DNA of 64,000 bases from Streptomyces sp. NBRC 110035 (GTDB lineage: Bacteria; Actinomycetota; Actinomycetes; Streptomycetales; Streptomycetaceae), in assembly GCF_000829695.1 (NCBI RefSeq), contig NZ_BBNN01000019.1, positions 116,953 through 180,952 on the forward strand, read 5' to 3'. The notes under the pieces are model-generated. The model was not told the origin of the DNA and did not search any database. It was given only the letters and a program-made list of their open reading frames with translations. This document shows, piece by piece, positions 8,255 through 20,163 of this stretch (positions within the stretch are counted from its first letter, which is position 1; the number at the start of each line of letters is the position of its first letter). A program made the translations under genes and the position numbers.

Positions 8255-9069
8255 CACGTACCTCCGGGGAACTGCCGCCGAACAGACTGCAGTTCGGCGA
8301 TCAGTGGCCCGAACTCCTCGGTGTGCAGGCCCGCGCGGCCGCCGGTGGCCGACCAGGTGGGAGCGGGCACGGCGAGGCCCGCCTCGGTGACGACGCCGGT
8401 GACCCGCCCGAGCCACGTGTCACGCAGGGGTGCCGGGGAGGGCACGGCGCCGGAGGCGGCCAGGCGGCGCAGGAGGTCGTCCTCCTCGAAGAGTTCGCCG
8501 GTGTAGGGCCACACCCGCTCCAGGGCGTGTCGCATGCGGCGCGCGCTCTCGGCGGTGCCACGTCCCAGCGTCACCGTCCAGCGGTCGGCGTGCAGCCGGT
8601 GGAAGGCGACCTCCTTGGCGGCCCGGGCCCCGAACGCGGCGAGCTCGGGGTCGGTGCAGTGCGCGAGGCTCTCGTAGTGGAGGACGGCGTAGTGGGTGTA
8701 GGCGAGTTGCCGGGCCACGGTCACGGCGAAGTCGCCGTTGGGCAGCTCGGTCAGCAGGGCGTTGGTGAACTCGCGCTCCGAGCGAGTGTAGGCGAAGTCG
8801 TCCTCGGTGCGGCCGGTTCCGTCGAGGCGGCCGGCGCGGGTGAGCAGCGCGCGGGCGTGGCCGATCAGATCGAGGGCGATGTTGGACAGGGCCAGGTCCT
8901 CGTCGATGGTCGGCGCACGGGTGATCCACTGGCACAGCCGCTGCCCGAGGATGAGCGCGTCGTCGCCGAGGCGCGTCACGTACCGGGCCAGATCGGGGTC
9001 GGCAGCGGACGGCGGCACGTCCGGCAGGGTGCCGGGGCGCACTGCCACAATGTCACTCGTCGTGCTCAC
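8251..9069 (-). CDS. antJ: PaaC-like structural subunit AntJ
   Basis: Non-catalytic ferritin-like partner of the di-iron oxygenase. The 272-residue sequence has the family landmarks LGDDALILGQRLCQWITRAP, ALSNIALDLIGHAR, and a central AKEVAFHRLHADRW helix. In phenylacetyl-CoA epoxidase PaaA and PaaC form the core heterodimer. The GTG start lies inside the end of antI (17-base overlap), with AAAGG upstream. Confidence 0.92.
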   Translation of the reverse strand: MSTTSDIVAVRPGTLPDVPPSAADPDLARYVTRLGDDALILGQRLCQWITRAPTIDEDLALSNIALDLIGHARALLTRAGRLDGTGRTEDDFAYTRSEREFTNALLTELPNGDFAVTVARQLAYTHYAVLHYESLAHCTDPELAAFGARAAKEVAFHRLHADRWTVTLGRGTAESARRMRHALERVWPYTGELFEEDDLLRRLAASGAVPSPAPLRDTWLGRVTGVVTEAGLAVPAPTWSATGGRAGLHTEEFGPLIAELQSVRRQFPGGTW

Positions 9070-9364
9070 CTTCGGGGCCTTTCTCGGTCAGCGGCGCGTA
9101 GTGCTCGGGGTAGCGGTACGGCTTGTGGCGGGCGCCCGCGAAGTACGGGTCGCGTTCGTCCGGCGAGGCCGTGTGCACGGCGTCGGAGCGGACCACCCAC
9201 AGCGACAGGGGCTCGCCCCGGCGCGTGTACAGGTCGCGGGCGGCGGCCAGTGCCGTGTCCGGGCCGGCGGCACGCACCGACCCCACGTGCTGGTGCGCCA
9301 GGCCCCTGCGGGCGCGCAGGAACACCTCCCAGGACGCCGGCGCGCCCTGTCGTGCCGCGCTCAT
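9053..9364 (-). CDS. antI: PaaB-like small subunit AntI
   Basis: A 103-residue protein beginning [18 protein letters not shown] and containing [12 protein letters not shown] and [18 protein letters not shown], the usual PaaB signature. PaaB bridges PaaAC heterodimers. The ATG overlaps the stop of antH (ATGA), and the 3' end overlaps antJ. The same frame stays open far upstream but that part is antisense noise to antH. Confidence 0.92.
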   Translation of the reverse strand: MSAARQGAPASWEVFLRARRGLAHQHVGSVRAAGPDTALAAARDLYTRRGEPLSLWVVRSDAVHTASPDERDPYFAGARHKPYRYPEHYAPLTEKGPEGEHDE

Positions 9365-10404
9365 GCGGCCGCTCCCCGCGGCTCGTCCGTCCTCGCGGCG
9401 TACGCGACGGCGGCCTCCCTGACCCAGGCGCCGTCCTCGTGCGCGGCCAGGCGGCTCGCGATGCGCTGCCGCGCCCAGTGGGTGTCGTCGCCCAGGGCCG
9501 TGCGGTAGGTGTCCCAGTCGACGGGCGTGAAGTCGTAGTGCTCGCGCTCCTCGTTCCAGCGGATCGCCGGGTCGGGCAGCGTCAGGCCGAGGCGCTCGGC
9601 CTGCGGGACGCAGGTGTCGACGAAACGCTGGCGCAGCTCGTCGTTGGTGTGGCGCTTGATGCCCCAGGCCATCGCGCGGCGGGAGACCGCGGCCCCCAGC
9701 GCGGCGGTCCGCGCGTCGGTGCCGCCCGCCTCCGTGTCGGGCGGTCCGAACATCAGCGCCACCGCCGGCAGCCACCAGCGGTTCACCGCGTCCTGCGCAA
9801 TCTCCTTCTGCTCCGGGGTCCCCTCGCACAGGGCGCGCATCAGGTCGTAGCCCTGACGCACGTGGAAGGCCTCCTCCTGGCAGACACGGCGCATCGCCCG
9901 GGCATAGGGCCCGTAGGACGTACGGCACAGGGGTGCCTGGTTGATGACGGCGGCGCCGTCCGTCAGCCAGGCGATGGCGCCGGTGTCCGCCCAGGTCAGC
10001 GCGGGATGGTTGAAGGTGGCCGAGGCGCGCTGCCGACCCTTGTGCAGGGCGTCCAGCAGGTCGGCGCGGTCCACGCCGAGTGTCTCGGCCGCGGAGTACA
10101 GGTACAGGCCGTGGCCCGCCTCGTCCTGCACCTTGGCGAGCAGGACCGACTTGCGATGCAGGGACGGGGCTCGGGTGAGCCAGGCGCCCTCGGGCTGCAT
10201 GCCGATGATCTCGGAGTGGGCGTGCTGGGCGATCTGACGGACCAGCATGCGGCGGTAGCCGTCGGGCATCCAGTCGCGCGGTTCGATCGCCTCGCCGTCG
10301 GCGATGAGCGCGTCGAAGTGGGCGAGCAGGTCGTCCTCGTCCGCGGTGGCGGAGGCCGTGGTGGTGGCGGTGGCGGTGGTGGTGGCGGTGGTCGACGCGG
10401 TCAC
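9361..10404 (-). CDS. antH: PaaA-like di-iron oxygenase catalytic subunit AntH
   Basis: Catalytic subunit of the oxygenase that, in antimycin biosynthesis, converts anthranilyl-AntG to the 3-aminosalicyl thioester. Di-iron ligand motifs are visible in KVQDEAGHG (ExxH) and [11 protein letters not shown] (ExxH). Counted from GTG 10404 it has 347 residues. The first 20 residues are a Thr/Ala low-complexity run ([16 protein letters not shown]) before [13 protein letters not shown]. The start is uncertain because the frame stays open upstream through a 48-base tandem repeat. GTG 10404 forms a GTGA overlap with a small upstream frame. First biosynthetic gene of the antH-P operon. Confidence 0.9.
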   Translation of the reverse strand: MTASTTATTTATATTTASATADEDDLLAHFDALIADGEAIEPRDWMPDGYRRMLVRQIAQHAHSEIIGMQPEGAWLTRAPSLHRKSVLLAKVQDEAGHGLYLYSAAETLGVDRADLLDALHKGRQRASATFNHPALTWADTGAIAWLTDGAAVINQAPLCRTSYGPYARAMRRVCQEEAFHVRQGYDLMRALCEGTPEQKEIAQDAVNRWWLPAVALMFGPPDTEAGGTDARTAALGAAVSRRAMAWGIKRHTNDELRQRFVDTCVPQAERLGLTLPDPAIRWNEEREHYDFTPVDWDTYRTALGDDTHWARQRIASRLAAHEDGAWVREAAVAYAARTDEPRGAAA

Positions 10405-10544
10405 CGGACACCGCCCGGACGTGCGGCGGCCATCGTCACGGTGCTGTGCTCCCGGGCACCGCCCGGGCGTGCGGTGACCGTCGCGGCGGTGTCGTGCTGC
10501 GGGCACCGTCGCGGGGACCGGACCCGTACCGGCTGCCTGGGCAC
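10401..10544 (-). CDS. possible 47-codon leader ORF coupled to antH
   Basis: GTG 10544 lies eight bases after a strong AAGGAG, and the frame ends in a TGA that overlaps the antH GTG start (GTGA). The encoded peptide is Arg/Pro/Ala-rich with the repeat [10 protein letters not shown]...ARPGGVR, reflecting the DNA tandem repeat. An ATG at 10550 is in frame but too close to AAGGAG. It may be a translation-coupling leader, a short unrecognised gene, or a duplication artefact of the antH start region. Confidence 0.35.
   Translation of the reverse strand: MPRQPVRVRSPRRCPQHDTAATVTARPGGAREHSTVTMAAARPGGVR
10409..10504. repeat. imperfect 48-bp tandem duplication upstream of antH
   Basis: Two head-to-tail copies (10409-10456 and 10457-10504), each starting CACCGCCCGG(A/G)CGTGCGG, then diverging moderately. 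A third partial copy seems to begin at 10504. It lies in the antH 5' region. Confidence 0.7.
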
Positions 10545-10550
10545 GCACAT

Positions 10551-10776
10551 CACTCCTTCGGTTCGACGACCGCCCGTGCGGGGTGCCGGGCGGAGCGGGT
10601 TGCTTCGTTGCGGTAAGAGGCCGGGCGCGCGGCCCGGCTATCCCCGGCCCGCGAGGTTCGGGTGCGTGACAAAGCTCACGGGGCGGTCCGGGGAGTGCGG
10701 CCGGGCGCGGCGGCCTCTTGAGGAGGTGACAGTCGTAGACCGCGGCGGCCGGCACGCCGAGGCGAAAGGGGAAACC
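10551..10776. promoter_or_regulatory. divergent antH / antG promoter region
   Basis: This gap must hold the promoters of antGF and antH-P, which in characterised antimycin clusters are transcribed by sigma-AntA. I could not identify the -35/-10 pair with confidence. It contains the Crp-like box described separately and the antG ribosome binding site AAAGGGG. Confidence 0.6.
10665..10680. promoter_or_regulatory. Crp-like box CGTGA-N6-TCACG
   Basis: The 16-base inverted repeat CGTGACAAAGCTCACG contains the exact GTGA-N6-TCAC core of Crp/FNR-type sites. It lies about 100 bases upstream of antG and 120 bases from the leader ORF of antH. Crp is known as a global activator of antibiotic production in Streptomyces. 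Binding here is an inference. Confidence 0.4.
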
Positions 10777-11025
10777 ATGAGCACCATCAGGGAGTTGCTG
10801 GTCGAACTCACCGGCACCGTCGAGTACGCCGACCGGATCGGCAACGACGCCGACCTGGCCGCCAGCGGCATCGACTCCGGGGACCTGGTGCGCCTGGTCC
10901 TGCTGGTCGAGCAGCGGCTCGGGGTCGAGATCACCGCCGAGGACATGGAGGAGCTGCGCACGATCGGTGACTACGAGCGTTTCGTGGCCCAGCGCGCGGG
11001 CGCCGGCGCGAGCGGCGGTGCGTGA
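10777..11025 (+). CDS. antG: discrete acyl carrier protein AntG
   Basis: An 82-residue carrier protein holding anthranilate during oxidation to 3-aminosalicylate. The phosphopantetheine serine is S34 in [16 protein letters not shown], followed by the usual helix [19 protein letters not shown] lies six bases before the ATG at 10777. The far longer open frame upstream of this ATG is antisense to antH-J. Its stop TGA shares one base with the antF ATG. Confidence 0.93.
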   Translation: MSTIRELLVELTGTVEYADRIGNDADLAASGIDSGDLVRLVLLVEQRLGVEITAEDMEELRTIGDYERFVAQRAGAGASGGA

Positions 11026-12509
11026 TGTGGCTGACGCAGCTGCTGGAGCGCAACCGCCAGTGCCGGCCCGGCCGGATCGCGCTGGTCGACGACGAACGCA
11101 GCGTCACCTGGGCCGAGCTGCACAGCCGTACACGGCAACTGGCCTACGGCCTAGCTGAGTTGGGCATCGGGCGGGGTGACCGGGTGGCCGTGCTCTCCAA
11201 GGACCGGATCGAGGTCCTGGAGAGCTACTTCGCGCTGGCCCGCCTCGGCGCGCTGTTCGTGCCGCTCAATCACAGCCTGACCGAGCCCGAGGTCGCCGGG
11301 ATCGTCGAGCGGGTCGGCGCGGTGGCCATCCTCGGCGAGTCCGAACTGCTGGACCGCCACGCCGAACTGCCGAAGTCGGTGCGCCTGCGGGTCGCCTTCG
11401 ACAAGCCCGCCTTCGCGGCGCTGGGCACCCTGGCCGAAGAGCGGGAGCTGCCGGACGTCGCCGACACCGACCCCATCGCCGTACTGCACACCTCGGCGAC
11501 CACCGGGCAGGCCAAGGGGGGCACGGTCGACAGCGCGTCCTTCCGCGCGATCGCCCTCGGCTGGCTGGTGATGGCCCGCCCCACCGACGACATCGTCATG
11601 GTCAACTGCTGCCCGCTGTACCACGGCAGCATGGTCGTGTCCCTCACCTACCTGGCGGCCGGCGCGACGATCGTGCTGATGCCCGGATTCACTCCGCAGC
11701 GGGCGCTGTCGGCGGTGGAGCGGCACCACGCCACGCACATGTGGCTGGTGCCTCAGATGCTGCGCTTCATGCTCCAGGCGAAGGCGTCCGGGCACACCGA
11801 CCTGTCCTCCCTGCGGGAGGTGCTGTACGGGGCCGCCCCCATGCCGCTCGACGTCTACGCCGACGCGGTCGAACGGCTCGGGTGCGGCTTCCGGCAGGTG
11901 TACGGCATGACCGAGGTGGGGGGCCCGTTCGTCACGCTCGGTCCCGACGAGCACCCCGCGCCCGGGGACGTGACCGCCCGCATCCCGTGCGGACGGGTCG
12001 TGCCGGGCATGTCCGCCCGCGCCGTCGACGAAGCAGGCCGGGAACTGCCGCCCGGCGAGATCGGCGAGATCGTGGTGCGCGGGCCGGGCGTCATGCAGGG
12101 CTACTGGAACGACCCGGAGGCCACCCACGAGATCACCCGCGACGGCTGGATCAGGACAGGTGACCTCGGCTTCATGGACGACGAGGGCCGCATCAGCCTG
12201 GTGGACCGCACCAAGGACGTGATCATCCGCGCGGGTCAGAACGTCTACCCCTCCGAGATCGAGCGCGCCCTGATGACCCACCCGGCGGTCCGGGACGCGG
12301 CGGTCGTCGGCATGCCCGACGAGGACTACGGCGAGGTGCCGCTGGCCTACGTGTCCCTGGAGGCGGGCGCGGAGCCGAACACCGCGGAGTTGCTCGCACA
12401 CGTGACGGGGCTGCTCGCGCCGTACAAGCGGCCGCGACGGGTGGAGTTCATCGAGCAGGTGCCGCGCAATCCCGCCGGCAAGATCATCAAGAAACTGTTG
12501 CGGGTTTGA
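11025..12509 (+). CDS. antF: anthranilate-ACP ligase AntF (adenylate-forming enzyme)
   Basis: Class I adenylate-forming ligase of 494 residues. In antimycin biosynthesis it activates anthranilate and loads it on AntG. Visible motifs: P-loop [12 protein letters not shown] (the usual SGTTGxPKG is altered at two positions), [40 protein letters not shown] and the C-terminal lysine in [12 protein letters not shown] 11025 overlaps the antG stop; GTG 11022 is possible. The gene ends LLRV-TGA directly against the right-end hairpin of the inserted tnpB element, which may have supplied the last bases. Confidence 0.92.
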   Translation: MWLTQLLERNRQCRPGRIALVDDERSVTWAELHSRTRQLAYGLAELGIGRGDRVAVLSKDRIEVLESYFALARLGALFVPLNHSLTEPEVAGIVERVGAVAILGESELLDRHAELPKSVRLRVAFDKPAFAALGTLAEERELPDVADTDPIAVLHTSATTGQAKGGTVDSASFRAIALGWLVMARPTDDIVMVNCCPLYHGSMVVSLTYLAAGATIVLMPGFTPQRALSAVERHHATHMWLVPQMLRFMLQAKASGHTDLSSLREVLYGAAPMPLDVYADAVERLGCGFRQVYGMTEVGGPFVTLGPDEHPAPGDVTARIPCGRVVPGMSARAVDEAGRELPPGEIGEIVVRGPGVMQGYWNDPEATHEITRDGWIRTGDLGFMDDEGRISLVDRTKDVIIRAGQNVYPSEIERALMTHPAVRDAAVVGMPDEDYGEVPLAYVSLEAGAEPNTAELLAHVTGLLAPYKRPRRVEFIEQVPRNPAGKIIKKLLRV

Positions 12510-12650
12510 CTTCCTCCCCCGCCTAAAGGCGGGGGATTCCAGCGGTCGCCCGCTGGGGTTCCTGCTTCACCGACGACCGCCCCGTCCGGGAGGACTCCCG
12601 TTGAGGTCTTACACCGTCTCCACAGGCAGATGCCGCCAGCCCGGCGGCCA
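12510..12650 (-). ncRNA. candidate TnpB guide RNA (omega/re-RNA) at the right end
   Basis: TnpB proteins use a right-end RNA overlapping the 3' end of tnpB and ending in the element's terminal hairpin, with the guide read from flanking DNA. Here the strand, the 12516-12535 hairpin and the tnpB 3' end fit. The guide would read antisense into the last codons of antF. Limits are approximate and expression is not shown. Confidence 0.45.
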
Positions 12651-13731
12651 GGATGTTGCGTGCCGCGTTCACGTCGCGGTCATGCACCGCACCGCAGGTG
12701 CACGTCCACTCACGGACGTTCAGCGGCAGCTTCGCCGCGACCGTGCCGCAGCTTCCGCACAGCTTCGAGCTGGGGAAGAAGCTGTCGATCACCACGAGTT
12801 CGCGCCCGTACCAGACGCACTCGTACTCCAGCATCATGCGCAGCCCCGACCACGAAGCATCGGAAATGGCGCGCGCGAGCGCGCCGTTCTTCAACAGGTT
12901 GCGCACGGTGAGATCCTCGATCACGACCACTTGGTTCTCGTGGACGATGCGCGAGGTCAGTTTGTGCAGGAAGTCGCGGCGCCGGTCAGCGATCCGCGCA
13001 TGGACCTTGGCAACACGACGACGGGCTTTCTCCCGGTTCGCCGAGCCCTTCGCCTTGCGGGACAACTCCCGCTGCGCCCTGGCGAGACGGGCACGGTCGC
13101 GGCGTTCGTGCCGGGGGTTGGCGATCTTCTCCCCGGTGGACAGGGTCACCAGGGAGGTGATCCCGGCGTCCAGACCGACCGCCGCATGCGTGGCAGGGGC
13201 CGGGGCGATGGCGTCCTCGACGAGCATCGACACGAACCAACGGCCCGCGGCGTCACGGGACACCGTCACCGTGGTCGGCTCCACACCCTCGGGCAGCAGA
13301 CGCGACCAGCGGACGTCCAAGGACTCCGCCATCTTGGCCAGAGTCAGTCGCCCGTCGCGCCAGGTGAAAGCGCTGCGGGTGTACTCGGCCGAAGCACGGG
13401 ACTCCTTGCGCGACTTGAAGCGCGGATACTGCGCGCGCTTGGCGAAGAAGTGGGCGAACGCCGTCTGCAGGTGGCGCAGCGCCTGCTGGAGTGGAACGGA
13501 GGACACCTCCGTCAGGAAGGCCAGCTCCTCCGTCTTCTTCCACTGGGTGAGCGCGGCGGAGGACTGCACGTAGGAGATACGGCGCTGCTCGCCGTACCAG
13601 GCCCGGGTGCGCTCCTCCAACGCCTTGTTATAGACGAGGCGGACGCAGCCGAACGTGCGCGACAGCTCCGCCGCCTGCTCGTCCGTGGGGTAAAAGCGGT
13701 ACTTGAACGCCCGCTTGACCTGCTCCACCAT
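12523..13731 (-). CDS. tnpB: TnpB RNA-guided endonuclease
   Basis: A 402-residue TnpB. The RuvC-like triad appears intact: D188 in AVGLDAG, E272 in VVVIEDLTV, and an aspartate in HDRDVNAARN (351/353). The zinc finger cysteines are C325, C328, C344 and C346 (CGSCG...CTCG). The N-terminal region begins AFKYRFYPTDEQ, typical of OrfB/TnpB. GGAG lies eight bases before ATG 13731. Its stop codon falls inside the right-end hairpin. The family cuts DNA matching the guide next to a short TAM and helps retain the element. Confidence 0.93.
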   Translation of the reverse strand: MVEQVKRAFKYRFYPTDEQAAELSRTFGCVRLVYNKALEERTRAWYGEQRRISYVQSSAALTQWKKTEELAFLTEVSSVPLQQALRHLQTAFAHFFAKRAQYPRFKSRKESRASAEYTRSAFTWRDGRLTLAKMAESLDVRWSRLLPEGVEPTTVTVSRDAAGRWFVSMLVEDAIAPAPATHAAVGLDAGITSLVTLSTGEKIANPRHERRDRARLARAQRELSRKAKGSANREKARRRVAKVHARIADRRRDFLHKLTSRIVHENQVVVIEDLTVRNLLKNGALARAISDASWSGLRMMLEYECVWYGRELVVIDSFFPSSKLCGSCGTVAAKLPLNVREWTCTCGAVHDRDVNAARNILAAGLAASACGDGVRPQRESSRTGRSSVKQEPQRATAGIPRL

Positions 13732-13918
13732 ATCTCACACTCCATCAGCTCCCTTGTGAGAGGCGGATGTTGGCCGGTGGGCGGTGGACGCCGATCCGCC
13801 CCGGAGGCGAACCGACTCCTCTTGCCCCGCTCCGCAGGAGCTTCGTTTCCTCCCCGGCCTGAAGGCCGGGGTATCCACGAAGGAAGACCCCGATGAGCGC
13901 GCGCGAGGGCTGACGGCG

Positions 13919-14707
13919 ATGAACGAACGCCCGACGCGCACCGGGCCGGCCACGACGCGGACGCCGTGGCCGGCCCGAGCTGGTGCGGAGCTTGTGCCGG
14001 CGGTTCAGGGCTGCGGGAGACCCCTGTGGCCTGGCCGGGCTGAAGAGGGGCCGCACTGTGGCAAGCCGTTGCCGTGGGTGCGCGATGACCTGGCCGCGCT
14101 GCGTCCGCTCCTTCTCGCGGCCGGGCTCGGGCTCGGTGTCGCGGCCGTATCCGAACCGGGTGCGGAACCGGCCGGGCCCGCCGAGGCGGCTGCCGCGGCC
14201 TCGATGCCGGAGCAGCGGCGGCGGGAGTTCCTGGCCGGCCGGCGGGCCGCCCGGCGGGCCCTGTGGGCGGTGGGGCTGGACTGCGGTGAGATCCCCCGGT
14301 CGGGGCGCCTGCCGGTGTTCCCGCCGGGCCGGGCCGCGTCGATCTCGCACAGTGCGGGGATCGCCGTCGCCGTGGCGCGCGGTGCCGACGGGTTATTGCC
14401 TCTCGGCTGTGACCTGGAGCTGCGGCCCCTCCCCCGCGCAGCGGACCGTCTGGTGCTGCGTGCGGACGAGGAGCCGCTGCTCGCGGTCTGGTCGGTGACC
14501 GCGTTGTTCTCCGCCAAGGAATCTGCCTGGAAGGCCCTCGCCGTGGCGGACGGGGGCCTGCGGGACTTGCGGGCCTCGTCCTGCGGGGACGAACTGCGTG
14601 TCTGCCTTCGTGTGGATCCCGCGCGTGCCGTGCGGGTGCGGGTCGTGCACGTCGGGGCGGCGGGAGTCTTCAGCTACGTGACCGGCCGGGATGCCATCCC
14701 CGGCTGA
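13919..14707 (+). CDS. antQ: Sfp-type phosphopantetheinyl transferase AntQ
   Basis: Transfers phosphopantetheine to carrier domains of AntC, AntD and AntG. Family motifs: SISHSAGIAVAVA, LGCDLEL (metal-binding D and E) and FSAKESAWKA. From ATG 13919 the protein has 262 residues; the N-terminal 60 look poorly conserved. The leucine in DGL-LPLGC is encoded by TTA at 14393-14395, so translation should depend on the bldA tRNA. A short frame with its own ribosome binding site (ATG 13893, stop 13911-13913) ends five bases before the start. It follows antGF but is cut off from it by the tnpB element. Confidence 0.88.
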   Translation: MNERPTRTGPATTRTPWPARAGAELVPAVQGCGRPLWPGRAEEGPHCGKPLPWVRDDLAALRPLLLAAGLGLGVAAVSEPGAEPAGPAEAAAAASMPEQRRREFLAGRRAARRALWAVGLDCGEIPRSGRLPVFPPGRAASISHSAGIAVAVARGADGLLPLGCDLELRPLPRAADRLVLRADEEPLLAVWSVTALFSAKESAWKALAVADGGLRDLRASSCGDELRVCLRVDPARAVRVRVVHVGAAGVFSYVTGRDAIPG

Positions 14708-14713
14708 CGGAAG

Positions 14714-14746
14714 CCGCCCGTCCCCGGGTGCGCCGGGGACGGGCGG
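14714..14746. terminator. hairpin between convergent antQ and antitoxin-like gene
   Basis: Perfect 14-bp stem CCGCCCGTCCCCGG / CCGGGGACGGGCGG with a five-base loop, seven bases after the antQ stop and ten bases after the opposing gene. A likely bidirectional terminator. Confidence 0.8.
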
Positions 14747-14755
14747 GGCGACGGG

Positions 14756-14953
14756 TCAGCGCTCCGGCGTCGTGCCGCCGTCCCGGTAGGAACGCCGCAC
14801 TGCGTCGGCCGCCTTGTCGGTCTGGGCGTCGTACTTGTTGCCCGTGCGCTCGTCGGCCATGCGCTCGGCGCCCGAGACGCCCTTGTCCGCCTGGTCGGGG
14901 TGGCCCTTGGCCATCTCCTTGGCCTTGTGCATCATGTCGCCCAGCTTGCCCAT
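14756..14953 (-). CDS. MT0933/Rv0909-like small antitoxin-family protein
   Basis: A 65-residue hydrophilic protein MGKLGDMMHKAKEMAKGHPD with lysine-rich helices and ...DERTGNKYDAQTDKAADAV. This resembles the PF14013 (MT0933-like antitoxin) family of actinobacteria. ATG 14953 is preceded by GGAGG at good spacing. No SRPBCC-type toxin partner is next to it. It lies 67 bases downstream of antE on the same strand, so it may be transcribed with antCDE, although it is not a known antimycin gene. Confidence 0.7.
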   Translation of the reverse strand: MGKLGDMMHKAKEMAKGHPDQADKGVSGAERMADERTGNKYDAQTDKAADAVRRSYRDGGTTPER

Positions 14954-16215
14954 GGGGGGTACCTCCAAGAGGTCGCGTGCGTCGTACCCCGCCGCAGGTA
15001 CCCCTCAGGCCACGGGCGAATCACCCCAGGTCGCCGACCCGGGCCGCCATGTTGCCCGCCGGGTGCCGGTTGTCGTGGATGAGCTGGTGGGCGAGGCCGA
15101 TCTCGTCGAAGTCGAAGGTCTGGGACAGGCACGGATCGATGATCCCCTGGTCGATCAGCCGGGTGACCTCACGTGCTTCCCGTGCCGTGGCGACGTGCGA
15201 GCCCTGCAGCCGCTTCTGTCGCATCCACAGGAACCGCAGGTCGACGTCGCCGTTGTAGCCGGTGGTGCCGCCGCACAGCACGACCATGCCGCCGTTGCCG
15301 CACAGGTACAGGGAGGTGGGGATGGTGTCGGCGCCGGAGTGTTCCAGCACGATGCGCGGGCTGCGGCGCTCGCCCAGCACCTCCCAGAAGGCCCGTCCGA
15401 AGGCCCTGGCTCCCGACAGCCAGCGTGCCATCGCCGCTTCGTCGGAAGTGTCCGGGAGCCTCCCCCAGTGGTCGAACCTCCGCCGGTCGATGAAGCCCTC
15501 GGCGCCCAGCTTGAGGCAGAACTCGCCCCGTTCCTCGCTGGAGACGACCGCGACGGGGATGCCGCCGACGTGCCGGACGAGCTGGATGGCGATGCTGCCC
15601 AGTCCGCCCGCACCACCCCAGATCAGTACCGGGTCGCCGGGGCGGACCGTGTGCGGCGGCCAGCCGAAGAGCTGGCGGTAGGCGGTGGCGGCGGTCGCCA
15701 TGTAGCACGCGGCCTCCGCCCAGGACAGCCGCGCGGGCTTGGGGTGGCACATGTAGTCGTCGACGACGGCGAACTGGGCGAACGAGCCGTAGTTCTCCTC
15801 GTAGCCCCACACCCGCTGGCCGGCGGACCACGTGGGGTCGCCGCCGAGACGGATGTCCTCGGCCTTCTCGTCCCAGCGGTTGGCGAGGACGACGACCTCG
15901 TCGCCGAGCTCCACCCCGCGTACGTCCTCGCCGACCGCCCACACGATCCCGGACAGGTCGGAGCCGCCGATGTGGAAGTCCTCTGTCGCGCCCGCCTTCT
16001 GCCGTGCGGCGATCACGTCGAGCGGCGAACCGAGCGCCGCCCAGACGTTGTTGTAGTTGATGCCGGCCGCCATCACCTTCACCAGGACCTGGCCGCGCCC
16101 CACGGGCGGCACGTCGACCACCTCGGTACGGAAGGCGTCGACGGGCTGTCCGTAGCGCTCACGGCGGATGAGCGAGGCGTACATCTTCTTCGGGGCGGTG
16201 CCGATCTCGGGGGCG

Positions 16216-20155
<3,940 letters not shown>

Positions 20156-20163
<8 letters not shown>

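Larger units (their letters stand above)
12510..13872 (-). mobile_element. IS1341-type (IS200/IS605 superfamily) element, tnpB only
   Basis: A tnpB gene is flanked by two hairpins of the same design and orientation: 12516-12535 (CCCCCGCC/TAAA/GGCGGGGG) and 13852-13871 (CCCCGGCC/TGAA/GGCCGGGG), each preceded by TTCCTCC and followed by an ATCC sequence. These are typical ends of single-strand transposing elements. No tnpA is present, so the element would need a transposase in trans. It separates antF from antQ. Exact boundaries cannot be fixed without an uninterrupted allele. Confidence 0.85.

Noticed and set aside
10551..10776. Sigma-AntA -35/-10 elements
   Set aside because: I could not match a promoter consensus confidently by eye; only the region is annotated.
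8233..11025. 930-codon plus-strand ORF
   Set aside because: Only its last 82 codons (antG) are real; the rest is antisense to antH, antI and antJ.
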